Position numbers and translations under genes: made by a program. The notes beneath the pieces were generated by a model. It did no database searches. It was not told the DNA's origin and saw only the letters and a list, made by a program, of their open reading frames with translations. A stretch of 64,000 nt of DNA from Rhodobacterales bacterium 52_120_T64. Lineage in GTDB: Bacteria > Pseudomonadota > Alphaproteobacteria > Rhodobacterales > Rhodobacteraceae. Positions within the stretch are counted from its first letter, which is position 1, and each line of letters starts with the position of its first letter. Shown piece by piece: positions 8,862-17,386 of the stretch. The stretch lies in assembly GCA_002162875.1 (NCBI GenBank), contig MABA01000011.1, positions 62,001 through 126,000 on the forward strand, given 5' to 3'.

Positions 8862-10231
8862 GGCAACCCGAACTGTTGCAAAAAAGCACCGCTAAGTATC
8901 GTGCATTGCTTAATGCCATACGCGACGCCTTGGAAAATGGTACAATTTCAAAAGGGGATCGCCTACCCCCCGTTCGGGACATGGCGTGGCAGCTAAAAAT
9001 CACCCCGGGAACCGTAGCGCGGGCCTATCAGCTTGGGATCGAGGAAGGATTACTAGAGGCCCAAGTCGGCCGTGGCACCTATGTCCGCGACCCAAAGCCG
9101 GCGCAGGGCACTGTGTTTGGCGAAACTCATGTGGAACCCCATATCGTTGATCTGCGCAACGCCGCCGTGCCGGATTTCGGTCAGGACCGTGTGTTCGACC
9201 AACTAACAGAACAGGTGACGTTTGGGGGGGCACACTCGATGGTGCGTTTCGCTGGGCATAACGAAATGGAGACACGCGAGACGATGCTACAATGGGCAGA
9301 CCTCGGTCAAACTCGTGCCAATGCGGAAGATCTGGTTCTCACACATGGCTCACAAAACGCAACGGTCGCGGCATTCATAGCGATTTTGCAAGGCAGTGCG
9401 CCAGTGATCGCCACCGATTCGCTGGTATTGCCGGGAACCCGAAAAGCCGCAGCGTTGGCGCGTGCGAAGATAATCGGTGTGCCATCCGACGACGAGGGCA
9501 TGATTCCAAAAGCTTTGGAGGAACTGTTCCGGCGTGACCGCCCGCAAATCCTGCACCTTTCAGCAAACATTCAAAACCCGACGACACACATTATGTCAAA
9601 CGCCCGTAAAAGCGAGATTGCCGAGATCGCGCGACGCCACGACATACAAATCGTCGAAGATGATGGACAAGGCAAGTTTTTCACCGATCGCCCGCCAAGT
9701 TTCCTCGATTTCTGTCCCGAGCGGGTTTGGTATGTCTCGTCGCTGTCGCGTTATCTGGCGGCAGGGCTTCGCAGTGGATTTCTGCTGTGTCCACCGAACA
9801 AAGGCGCTGTCGGACGCAATGTTATGCAAGCGATGAGCCACTCATTTTCCCCTGTCATCGCACAGCTTTCCTGTCTGTTGATTACCTCGGGGCACGCCGA
9901 TACTTTGCTCGGTCAAATACGCGACTATAGACGGGATCGTGTACGTCTGGCGGTCAACCAACTTGGCCGCTGGAACATCAGCTGGAACGAAGCGGCGGAT
10001 TTCGTCTGGTTGGAATTGCCCGGCGGCTGGCACGGTTCGACTTTTTCACTTGCATCGGAGCGGGCGGGGATACAGGTTGCTCCGGCTGACATATTTCTAC
10101 CCGACGATGCGCGTGCGCCAAATGCGGTGCGCCTGACGCTTGGCGGGAAACATAACTCGGCAATTTTTGTAGATGCTCTGGAAAGGTTGAACCATTTGCT
10201 GGATGCCCCCCCGAGCGAGATGCTTGCCTAA
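8849..10231 (+). CDS. MocR-type transcriptional regulator (GntR wHTH fused to an aminotransferase fold)
   Basis: Residues about 15-80 form a GntR winged helix (KGDRLPPVRDMAWQLKITPGTVARAYQLG, GLLEAQVGRGTYV). The rest is a class I aminotransferase-like domain that normally binds PLP as effector. The start at 8849 matches relatives (MDTIWQPEL). In the expected Schiff-base position, where relatives have SLSK, this protein has SLSR with arginine 301, so covalent PLP binding is doubtful. The downstream genes are two EamA exporters 6 bases away and further on, a common arrangement in which the regulator controls efflux of an amino acid or related metabolite. The specific ligand is not deducible. Confidence 0.88.
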   Translation: MDTIWQPELLQKSTAKYRALLNAIRDALENGTISKGDRLPPVRDMAWQLKITPGTVARAYQLGIEEGLLEAQVGRGTYVRDPKPAQGTVFGETHVEPHIVDLRNAAVPDFGQDRVFDQLTEQVTFGGAHSMVRFAGHNEMETRETMLQWADLGQTRANAEDLVLTHGSQNATVAAFIAILQGSAPVIATDSLVLPGTRKAAALARAKIIGVPSDDEGMIPKALEELFRRDRPQILHLSANIQNPTTHIMSNARKSEIAEIARRHDIQIVEDDGQGKFFTDRPPSFLDFCPERVWYVSSLSRYLAAGLRSGFLLCPPNKGAVGRNVMQAMSHSFSPVIAQLSCLLITSGHADTLLGQIRDYRRDRVRLAVNQLGRWNISWNEAADFVWLELPGGWHGSTFSLASERAGIQVAPADIFLPDDARAPNAVRLTLGGKHNSAIFVDALERLNHLLDAPPSEMLA

Positions 10232-10237
10232 GGAAAG

Positions 10238-11152
10238 ATGATGCGAAGTCAGACTGTTATAAACTGGGTGCTACTGATGTCTCTGGGATTGATCTGGGGC
10301 AGCTCGTTCCTCGGCGTCAAGCTGTCTCTGGAAAGCTTTGGCCCGATAACGGTGGCCGCAATCCGTATCGGCATCGCAGCAATTATCCTGACTTCCATCA
10401 GTTTCTACATGGGCCACGGGTTACCCAGCACAGACACTGCAACAGGTCGAAAAATCTGGCGGCATGGGTTTGGCATGGCGATTTTTACCAATGCGGTGCC
10501 GTTCACGTTGCTAAGCTGGGCACAAATCCACGTATCGTCAGGTTACGCAGGTATAACCATGGCCGTTGTACCGCTGTTGGTGTTGCCCCTATCGCACTTC
10601 CTACTTCCCGGAGAGCGCTTAAGCCCTCAGAAAACCTTTGGCTTCGTAGTTGGATTTATGGGTGTCGTCATCCTGATCGGGCCAGCTCAAATCCTGGAAT
10701 CCGGCGGTGGCGACATCGAAAATATCGCCAGAATTGCCTGCGTGCTCGCCAGCTTCTGCTACGCCATCGGCTCCATCATCACCCGCCTCGCACCAAGCGG
10801 TCCGCAAATGGCGTTCAGCTCTGCAGCACTGATTATGGCATCGATCATGTTGGTTCCTGTTGCGCTAATCTTTGAGGGTATACCACAGGTGCCAACACAG
10901 GCCGCCTTACTCGGGGTTCTGTACCTCGGACTGTTCCCTACGGCTTTGGCCACAGTACTCCTCGTTTACGTCATCAAGGCGGCGGGTCCTCCGTTCCTAA
11001 GCCTTGTGAATTATCAGGTTCCGGTTTGGGCCGTCGTCATCGGCATGATTGTCCTGAACGAGTCCCTACCCGGCCAGTTCGTCTGGGCGCTGGTGTTAAT
11101 TCTGATCGGATTAGGTGTTTCGCAAGCCAAGCTCTGGCGGTCGCGACCATGA
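10238..11152 (+). CDS. EamA/DMT-family transporter, first copy
   Basis: A 304-residue inner-membrane protein of the drug/metabolite transporter superfamily, with about ten predicted helices arranged as two EamA repeats. The N-terminal repeat carries the typical LIWGSSFLGVKLSLESFGPITVAAIRI pattern. Such proteins export small metabolites, often amino acids, but the substrate is unknown. It starts 6 bases after the MocR gene with AAGGAAAG upstream, and its stop overlaps the start of the second exporter (ATGA). A second ATG, 3 bases further on, is possible. Confidence 0.88.
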   Translation: MMRSQTVINWVLLMSLGLIWGSSFLGVKLSLESFGPITVAAIRIGIAAIILTSISFYMGHGLPSTDTATGRKIWRHGFGMAIFTNAVPFTLLSWAQIHVSSGYAGITMAVVPLLVLPLSHFLLPGERLSPQKTFGFVVGFMGVVILIGPAQILESGGGDIENIARIACVLASFCYAIGSIITRLAPSGPQMAFSSAALIMASIMLVPVALIFEGIPQVPTQAALLGVLYLGLFPTALATVLLVYVIKAAGPPFLSLVNYQVPVWAVVIGMIVLNESLPGQFVWALVLILIGLGVSQAKLWRSRP

Positions 11153-12036
11153 AAACCGACTGGCTACCATATTTCCTAGTTGGCTTTCTTATCATTGTTT
11201 GGGGATCAGCCTTTGGCCTGACTTCCATAGCTCTTGAGGGGTTTTCCCCGATCGAAACATCTTTCGGTCGCACAGCACTGGCGGCAATCGTGGTGGCCGC
11301 CGTTGCGATAATCTCGGGCCAAGGCCTACCCAACACCCTTTGGGAGTGGCGTTGGCTATCCCTGCTCGGCGTTATGGGCCTTGCGGCACCGGTCACCGTA
11401 TTGACATGGGCACAAGTATCGACCCCTAGCAGCGTAGCGTCGATCTTCATCTCTTCGGTGCCATTGTTTATCTTGCTGGCAACCCGTGTAATTCTGCGCG
11501 AACCGGTTTCCAGACGCAAATGGACTGGTTTCGCCATCGGTTTTACTGGCCTCGTCTGGTTGGCTGGCCCTGCCGCCATCAGCCAAGTCGGAGCCGAGGG
11601 TCAAGCCATCGCCCAACTCGCGTGCATATTGGCCGCCATGGGCTATGCCAGCGGTGGAATACTTATCAAAGTGATGCCATCCATCCCAACGTTCCGCGCT
11701 ACAGCGGGTACAATGATTTCCGGCGCGGTATTCCTGCTGCCATTCGGGTACTCGGCCTTTGAAACCGCGCTTGGCACGCCAATGGTTCCCTTGATTGCGC
11801 TGATTGCGCTTGGCATCCTGCCCAGCGGTATCGGCCAAAACATCCGGTACATCGTCATAAAACGCCGTGGTCCGGTTTTCATGTCGGTTGTGGGGTTCTT
11901 GATACCCGTGTGGGCAGGGTTCGTCGGGTTCGTCATTCTTGACGAGCCGTTAACCTTACACACTGTATCGGCCTATTCGATCATTCTAGTCGGGCTGCTA
12001 ATTTCACGGGACAGCGCAAAAAAGGTCAAGGCCTAG
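11149..12036 (+). CDS. EamA/DMT-family transporter, second copy
   Basis: A 295-residue paralogue of the preceding gene with the same ten-helix, two-repeat plan ([31 protein letters not shown]). The ATG at 11149 overlaps the previous stop as ATGA, which indicates translational coupling. Adjacent DMT paralogues may work as two single-gene exporters or as a heteromeric pair; the sequence does not decide. Its TAG shares the palindrome CTAG with the stop of convergent glmM, leaving no room for a terminator between them. Confidence 0.87.
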   Translation: MKTDWLPYFLVGFLIIVWGSAFGLTSIALEGFSPIETSFGRTALAAIVVAAVAIISGQGLPNTLWEWRWLSLLGVMGLAAPVTVLTWAQVSTPSSVASIFISSVPLFILLATRVILREPVSRRKWTGFAIGFTGLVWLAGPAAISQVGAEGQAIAQLACILAAMGYASGGILIKVMPSIPTFRATAGTMISGAVFLLPFGYSAFETALGTPMVPLIALIALGILPSGIGQNIRYIVIKRRGPVFMSVVGFLIPVWAGFVGFVILDEPLTLHTVSAYSIILVGLLISRDSAKKVKA

Positions 12037-13376
12037 GCGAAGTTTTGCATCTCTGCGCAGATGTCCGAGATCACTGCTTTCAACAACACCTCATCCTCGC
12101 TTTCGCCCATCACGCGTACCAATGGTTCGGTGCCCGATTTGCGGATAAGCAACCGTCCGTTGGCCGCCAAACGGTTTTCACCGTCGCAAATCGCCGCGAT
12201 CACAGATGCCTGCGTCAACGGATCAGCCCCGCTCTTATAGCGCACGTTCTGCAACAACTGCGGCACCGGTTCAAACACCCGCGCAAGTTCGCTGGCAGGT
12301 TTTCCGGTTTCCACCATTGCGGCTAAAAACTGCAACGCGGAAATCAATCCATCACCTGTCGTGCTATAATCCGTCATGACGATATGGCCGGATTGCTCCC
12401 CACCGAGATTAAATTTGCCTGCCCGCATCGCCTCAACCACATAGCGGTCGCCTACGGCTGTACGTTTCAGGCTCAGGCCTTGGCTTTCAAGATGTCGCTC
12501 CAGCCCCAGATTCGACATAACAGTCGACACCAATGTGCCCCCCGCCAGCTTGCCAGAGGCCGCCCATGTTTGCGCGATCAGCCCCATGATTTGGTCACCG
12601 TCGGCAACATTCCCTTTTTCGTCAATGATCATCACACGGTCCGCGTCGCCATCCAGACAGATACCAAGATCGGCGCCTTCAGCCACAACCCGCGCGGCTG
12701 CCATTTCCGTGTGCGTCGATCCACAATCGAGGTTGATGTTAAACCCGTCCGGTTTTACACCAATCGCTATCACCTCGGCACCCAGTTCCCATAACGCCTC
12801 GGGCGCTACTTTGTAGGCGGCCCCGTTCGCGCAATCGACAACGATCTTTAGACCATCCAGACTTACGCGCCGCGGGATGGTCGTCTTGGCAAACTCTAAA
12901 TATCGGCCCCCCGCATCATCAATCTGCGTGGCCCGTCCGATCTTCTCTGGTGCGGCCAGCTTTAGGTCGTCAAGATCCAGCATAGCCTCGATCGCCAACT
13001 CAGCTTCGTCCGACAACTTAAAGCCGTCCGGCCCGAAAAACTTAATACCGTTGTCTTTGTAAGGATTGTGGGACGCCGAGATCATAACCCCCAAATCCGC
13101 CCGCATAGACCGCGTCAGCATGCCTACTGCCGGTGTCGGAACGGGCCCTAGGCGCAGCACATCCATGCCAACAGAATTGAATCCCGCCGTTAGCGCATTT
13201 TCCAGCATATACCCCGAGCGCCGCGTATCTTTGCCAATCACAACCCGTGGCTTATCGGTTGTTTTGCGAAAATACCGACCCGTGGCGATCCCGAGTTTCA
13301 ACGCCAACTCGGCGGTCATCGGGAATGTGTTGGCCTCGCCGCGGATGCCATCGGTTCCGAAATACTTGCGTGTCAT
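12033..13376 (-). CDS. glmM: Phosphoglucosamine mutase
   Basis: Converts glucosamine 6-phosphate to glucosamine 1-phosphate for peptidoglycan and LPS precursor synthesis. The phosphoserine is S102 in [18 protein letters not shown]. The metal-binding loop DGDADR and the substrate motif GGEQSGHI are present. The length of 447 residues is standard. It is the last gene of the folB-folP-glmM operon and begins 14 bases after folP. Its 3' end overlaps the convergent DMT gene by four bases. Confidence 0.97.
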   Translation of the reverse strand: MTRKYFGTDGIRGEANTFPMTAELALKLGIATGRYFRKTTDKPRVVIGKDTRRSGYMLENALTAGFNSVGMDVLRLGPVPTPAVGMLTRSMRADLGVMISASHNPYKDNGIKFFGPDGFKLSDEAELAIEAMLDLDDLKLAAPEKIGRATQIDDAGGRYLEFAKTTIPRRVSLDGLKIVVDCANGAAYKVAPEALWELGAEVIAIGVKPDGFNINLDCGSTHTEMAAARVVAEGADLGICLDGDADRVMIIDEKGNVADGDQIMGLIAQTWAASGKLAGGTLVSTVMSNLGLERHLESQGLSLKRTAVGDRYVVEAMRAGKFNLGGEQSGHIVMTDYSTTGDGLISALQFLAAMVETGKPASELARVFEPVPQLLQNVRYKSGADPLTQASVIAAICDGENRLAANGRLLIRKSGTEPLVRVMGESEDEVLLKAVISDICAEMQNFA

Positions 13377-13390
13377 AAATACATTAAACC

Positions 13391-14398
13391 TTAAATCGAA
13401 AGTGCCGTGTTCAGCGCAATTGCCTGTTTCGTTTCAGCAATATCATGAACCCGCAACATCTGCACCCCTTGGTTTAGCGCATTCAAGCCAACCGCGATAG
13501 AACCCGCCACGCGGTCGGCAGCATCTGGCGCATTGCCGATTGTTCCGATAAATCGTTTTCGTGATGCTCCCAGCAATATCGGGCAGCCAAGTCCGTGGAA
13601 CAGCGCAATGCCGCGCAGCAGTTTAAGGTTATGTTCTTGAGTTTTGCCAAAGCCGATACCGACGTCAATCATAATCTTGGCCCGTGGAATGCCGGCCTCC
13701 TCACACGCCAGAATGCGGGCTTCTAGGTAATCGAAGACATCCAAAAGCACGTTTTCGTATTCCGGCTTGTCCTGCATGGTTTTGGGATCTCCAGCAGCAT
13801 GCATGATACAAACGCTGGCGTTCAGATCAGCGGCGGTGGCAAGGCTTTCCGCGTCATAGGTCAAGGCTGTGACGTCATTGAAAAGGACTGCTCCAGCGTC
13901 AAATGCTGCCTTCGCGACGCTTGCCTTCCTTGTGTCGATCGAAAGTGGCGTTTGCGTGCCCGCCTCATTTAACGCGGCTATCACCGGAGATGTCCGGCGC
14001 GCCTCCTCCACTGCATCAACGAAATCCGCACCAGGACGAGTCGACTCACCACCTATGTCAATCAAGTCTGCCCCTGCATCAATCATCGCGTGCGCGCCGT
14101 TTACTGCGTCTTTGAAAGTATAATGCTGCCCACCATCGGAAAAACTGTCTGGCGTGGCGTTCAAAATACCCATGATAGAGGGGCGCTGCATATCGATTCC
14201 GCAAAACCGCGCGCGCGCAGAGATGAGGTTTTCCCGAACCTGTGTGGGGATATCCGCCGCCGCAACAACTTCCGACACCGATCCGCGCGCTATCTGCTCC
14301 ACATGGGTGAACCACAAGTGCCCGCCCGCGACGGGCAAGGCCCCGCGTGGCTTGCATTTGTCACGTTGAACGAGAGGGCGATAATATGCGTCTGCCAT
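13391..14398 (-). CDS. folP: Dihydropteroate synthase
   Basis: Joins p-aminobenzoate to 6-hydroxymethyl-dihydropterin pyrophosphate in folate synthesis; the sulfonamide target. The family motifs [14 protein letters not shown] (about residues 77-90) and [11 protein letters not shown] are intact, and the C-terminal GASRKRFIG phosphate-binding motif is present. The N-terminal extension of about 70 residues is typical of Rhodobacterales. It starts 9 bases after folB ends. The start at 14398 is the first ATG in a frame with a continuous family-like N-terminus; no alternative improves it. Confidence 0.95.
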   Translation of the reverse strand: MADAYYRPLVQRDKCKPRGALPVAGGHLWFTHVEQIARGSVSEVVAAADIPTQVRENLISARARFCGIDMQRPSIMGILNATPDSFSDGGQHYTFKDAVNGAHAMIDAGADLIDIGGESTRPGADFVDAVEEARRTSPVIAALNEAGTQTPLSIDTRKASVAKAAFDAGAVLFNDVTALTYDAESLATAADLNASVCIMHAAGDPKTMQDKPEYENVLLDVFDYLEARILACEEAGIPRAKIMIDVGIGFGKTQEHNLKLLRGIALFHGLGCPILLGASRKRFIGTIGNAPDAADRVAGSIAVGLNALNQGVQMLRVHDIAETKQAIALNTALSI

Positions 14399-14407
14399 TC
14401 AGACCGC

Positions 14408-15355
14408 CTACGCGATTTCCGGCGTATCCGCCGACAGAACCGAAATCTCCAGACCTTCGCTTTTCAAATCCCCGCGACCACCGACTATAACCAACTTGGA
14501 GGCTGCGAATTGTTCAGCAAACCACATCGCCAAGGCTTCTGGCGTTTCAGCATCGGCTTCCGGTTGCTCAACTGAATCCAGTACGATCTTAGAGGGCGCC
14601 CACACCGATAGTTGCCCATGCTTCATCGCCCAGTCCATCTCTGTTCGGCTGTCCACCACAACACAGCGTTTGTCCATTCCCGCCAGAACCCAGGCGTTTT
14701 GTTCAATCGCCAACAGACCGATCCTGCGATCCGCCATGTGGTGGCGCGCGTGTGCCGCAACCTCCACGGTTTTTTCCACACATATCACCGCTGGTGTTTC
14801 ATTCCCCGCGATCACATCTAGCCACGCCGGTAAATGCGGCCCGTGCAACACGTCATTTGACAAATAGACCACCAGCGGGTGCGGAGTTTCATCGACAACT
14901 TCAACAGTCTCGACAGAACGAATTTTCTGCGCGCCCTCACCGGATTGTGCGCGCACGATTTCGATCCCCAATGTGCCCGGAATACGGTCCAGCTTTTCGA
15001 TCCGCACGAAGGCCCGCACCACACGGCGATCCTCCAAACAGCGTTCGGCGATACGTTCCGCGAGAGTTTCCAGAAGGTTGATGCGTTCCGTAGAAAGTTG
15101 AAGCTCTATCGCTTCAACAATCGTGTCATAGGAAATGACCTTGTCCACATCGTCACTTTGCGCCGCAGTCGTTCCCGCGACCTCCAGCACCACATTAAAG
15201 CGAATGCGCTGGGTTACGCCGCGCTCTGCTTGAAACGCCCCGATTTCCACCTCACGCAGATAATCCCGCACAGAAATCCGATCCAACGGATCCGGTCCGC
15301 CAGTCGCAACGGCACGCACATGCGGCAATTCGAACGCAATCGATGTTTCATCCAT
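14408..15355 (-). CDS. folB: Dihydroneopterin aldolase with an extra C-terminal domain
   Basis: The N-terminal 125 residues or so are a FolB domain (DRISVRDYLREVEIGAFQAE, VISYDTIVEAI, NLLETLAERIA) that cleaves dihydroneopterin to hydroxymethyl-dihydropterin. Stand-alone FolB has about 120 residues. This protein has 315, and the remaining 190 or so form a second domain with no motif I recognise, likely a shared feature of Rhodobacterales FolB. The ATG at 15355 is chosen because GAGGGG lies 8 bases upstream; an ATG at 15397 falls inside a tandem repeat. First gene of folB-folP-glmM. Confidence 0.88.
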   Translation of the reverse strand: MDETSIAFELPHVRAVATGGPDPLDRISVRDYLREVEIGAFQAERGVTQRIRFNVVLEVAGTTAAQSDDVDKVISYDTIVEAIELQLSTERINLLETLAERIAERCLEDRRVVRAFVRIEKLDRIPGTLGIEIVRAQSGEGAQKIRSVETVEVVDETPHPLVVYLSNDVLHGPHLPAWLDVIAGNETPAVICVEKTVEVAAHARHHMADRRIGLLAIEQNAWVLAGMDKRCVVVDSRTEMDWAMKHGQLSVWAPSKIVLDSVEQPEADAETPEALAMWFAEQFAASKLVIVGGRGDLKSEGLEISVLSADTPEIA

Positions 15356-15371
15356 AAGCAAACCCCTCGCT

Positions 15372-15435
15372 TTTGCCTGTGATAAGATTTTAACCATAAT
15401 CTGTTTGCCTGTGATAAGATTTTAACCATAATCTG
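15372..15435. repeat. Exact 32-bp tandem duplication upstream of folB
   Basis: Bases 15372-15403 and 15404-15435 are identical 32-mers in tandem, each containing GATAAGATTTTAACC. The unit is not a multiple of three, consistent with non-coding DNA. It ends 17 bases before the folB start and, read towards folB, includes TAAAAT and ATTATGG words that could form a duplicated -10 region. Slippage or a recent duplication is the simplest origin. Confidence 0.85.
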
Positions 15436-15613
15436 GCAAGGTCCACCACCGACGCATTTACGCGCCCCGACGGCGGCATAGGCAAAATTTCTCCTACTAT
15501 TTACGTCCACATTGCCCAATTACATGTACTGTGACACAGTCCCGCCGTAATTATCCTGTAAAAGAGAACGGTAGCCAGTGCTCGATTTTCCCAAAAAACA
15601 TTTAGGAAGACCT

Positions 15614-16243
15614 ATGAAACACACGCTACGCCTTCTGTTCACTATAGCTTTACTATTCTCTGCATCGGCAGCTTTCGCAGCCTGTGAAGGACGTCTACCT
15701 TCGAGTGCACAGCGTGCGATCAATCCGAATAGTCCAAATCTGGAAACCTTCAGCGCCTCTGTACGTTACTATGCCAATATCCAGCGGTGCAAACTACGGT
15801 TAACGCCTTTTACAGCAGACGCTGGGTTGCTTAATGCTGCCACTGTACACAGCACTTACATGGCCAGTGCACAGAACCTGACGCATAATTCGAATGTACG
15901 TGGTTACAGGAACCTAAAAGAGCGCATGCGCAGTTCAAATGTTTCCATGCGCACAGCGGGTGAAAACATAGGGCAAAATTTCTTGTACGTTCTTGGCGGG
16001 AAACGCATTTCGCTTGCCTCGCGCGGACGTTGTCAGTTTACATATTCTGACACCGGAGCCGTCGTGCCCCAACACAGCTATGCCTCGTTAGCGTCCGAAT
16101 TGGTGCTGAGTTGGATGGCCTCGCCCGATCACCGCCACAACCTGACAAACCGGCGGTTTACCCGAATGGAAGCTTCGTTCGGATTTCGCGCAGACAAATC
16201 TACATGTGGGTACATCTACGCCAGCCAGAATTTCGCAGGCTAA
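15614..16243 (+). CDS. Secreted CAP/SCP-domain protein
   Basis: A 209-residue exported protein. Residues 1-23 or so are a signal peptide (LLFTIALLFSASAAFA). The CAP superfamily fold is indicated by HSTYMASAQNLTHNS, the TAGENIGQNF motif and the late MASPDHRHNLTNRRFTRMEASFGF segment, which supply the conserved histidines and glutamate. Bacterial CAP proteins are extracellular or periplasmic with poorly known roles. The start at 15614 has AGGAAG 6 bases upstream. It is convergent with the SleB hydrolase (3-base gap) and shares that pairing with envelope function. Confidence 0.85.
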   Translation: MKHTLRLLFTIALLFSASAAFAACEGRLPSSAQRAINPNSPNLETFSASVRYYANIQRCKLRLTPFTADAGLLNAATVHSTYMASAQNLTHNSNVRGYRNLKERMRSSNVSMRTAGENIGQNFLYVLGGKRISLASRGRCQFTYSDTGAVVPQHSYASLASELVLSWMASPDHRHNLTNRRFTRMEASFGFRADKSTCGYIYASQNFAG

Positions 16244-16246
16244 GTA

Positions 16247-17095
16247 TTAGTTCGATGCGGTTTCCGCGTTATAGAAAATATGCCGACCAATTTGCGCCGT
16301 TTTCGTAAAGCTACGCGACCAACGTGGATTGACTGAGCTGGCATGGTAATACGTCGCTCCACCCGTTAGCACTCGTGCGCGCCCATCAAGCAACAGTTTT
16401 GCCAGCTTGCCGGAACGTGCATAAGCTCGCGCTTCGGCAAAATGCTCCGCCTTGCCATCGCAATTATATGAGAACTGGCAAGCATTCAGACGGTGCGCAC
16501 CTTGGGTTACAACACCGCAAACCGAATTTGGGAACTTGCGGGAATCCACTCGGTTCAAAATCACCTCGCCGACGGCAAATTGCCCTTCAAGGGTTTCACT
16601 GCGGGCTTCGAAGTAAAGCGCCTCGGTCAGGCACTGCCATGTTCCGCCGCCTGACGCGGCGGGCATGGAATCGAGAACTTCTACTGTGAAACCAGCGGCG
16701 GTCTGTGCACCAAGATCAACAGATCGCGGTCCGTTTTGAGCCGCATTCGCCAATGCACTTGAAGCATTGTCTTCCTCGGCACCAGCGCCGACACTTAGCC
16801 CGAAAATCGAGAACGAGCTCATGCGTGTCTCCCCACTTTCAAGCTTTGCAACACGCATCCCGCCGAGTTCGGCGAGACGATCTGCGCTAAGTGCGCTAAC
16901 CGCAGCTTTTTCCTGCGTCATCATACTCATGATCTGATCAAGGACTTGCTGGTTGGGATCAGGGGAAATCTCGGCGTCCGGCAGTTCGGCATTGGCCACA
17001 CTAAATGCAAAGAACATGGCTGCAACAGCGGTCAGGCTTCCAACCCCCACCCGGCTTGCGCCGCGCGAAAAACGCGTACTCGTTACTATGGCCAT
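16247..17095 (-). CDS. Cell-wall hydrolase, SleB family
   Basis: A 282-residue exported protein with an N-terminal signal or membrane anchor (residues about 15-36). The C-terminal domain matches the SleB/CwlJ hydrolase family: ALYFEARSE with the catalytic glutamate, VGEVILNRVDSRKFPNSVCGVV, and ATYYHASSVNPRW. These enzymes cleave peptidoglycan; in non-sporulating alphaproteobacteria they act in cell-wall turnover. The middle region (about 60-150) is low in recognisable motifs. Its promoter lies in the 291-base gap before ppdK. Confidence 0.87.
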   Translation of the reverse strand: MAIVTSTRFSRGASRVGVGSLTAVAAMFFAFSVANAELPDAEISPDPNQQVLDQIMSMMTQEKAAVSALSADRLAELGGMRVAKLESGETRMSSFSIFGLSVGAGAEEDNASSALANAAQNGPRSVDLGAQTAAGFTVEVLDSMPAASGGGTWQCLTEALYFEARSETLEGQFAVGEVILNRVDSRKFPNSVCGVVTQGAHRLNACQFSYNCDGKAEHFAEARAYARSGKLAKLLLDGRARVLTGGATYYHASSVNPRWSRSFTKTAQIGRHIFYNAETASN

Positions 17096-17386
17096 CGGTC
17101 ACCTCATATCCCCAGCGACCTGTTGGCCGCTGCAATCCTTAACTCCGCTACAAAGTCAAAGGCCGATAAATAGCCTGAATCCTTTGCGAGTCCAGAAATA
17201 TCAGCACTTCTGGACATCTGGTCGCGCCTTAGATGCGGAGCGAAAACTCGAAAACAAGGCGAATAAGCCTTATTTATATAGGAATTGCGCCGATGCGCGA
17301 AAACATGCACATTTCGAACTAACTTCGGGCGTTGGCAGTATTAACCACAAAAAGCATGCCTTTACACCGAATCGCCTGCGATTATC

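Noticed and set aside
15372-15435. Tandem repeat as a CRISPR remnant
   Set aside because: Only two units with no spacer between them and no cas genes; it is a simple tandem duplication.
17104-17310. 68-codon minus-strand frame upstream of the SleB gene
   Set aside because: No Shine-Dalgarno and no protein-like conservation pattern; treated as leader DNA.
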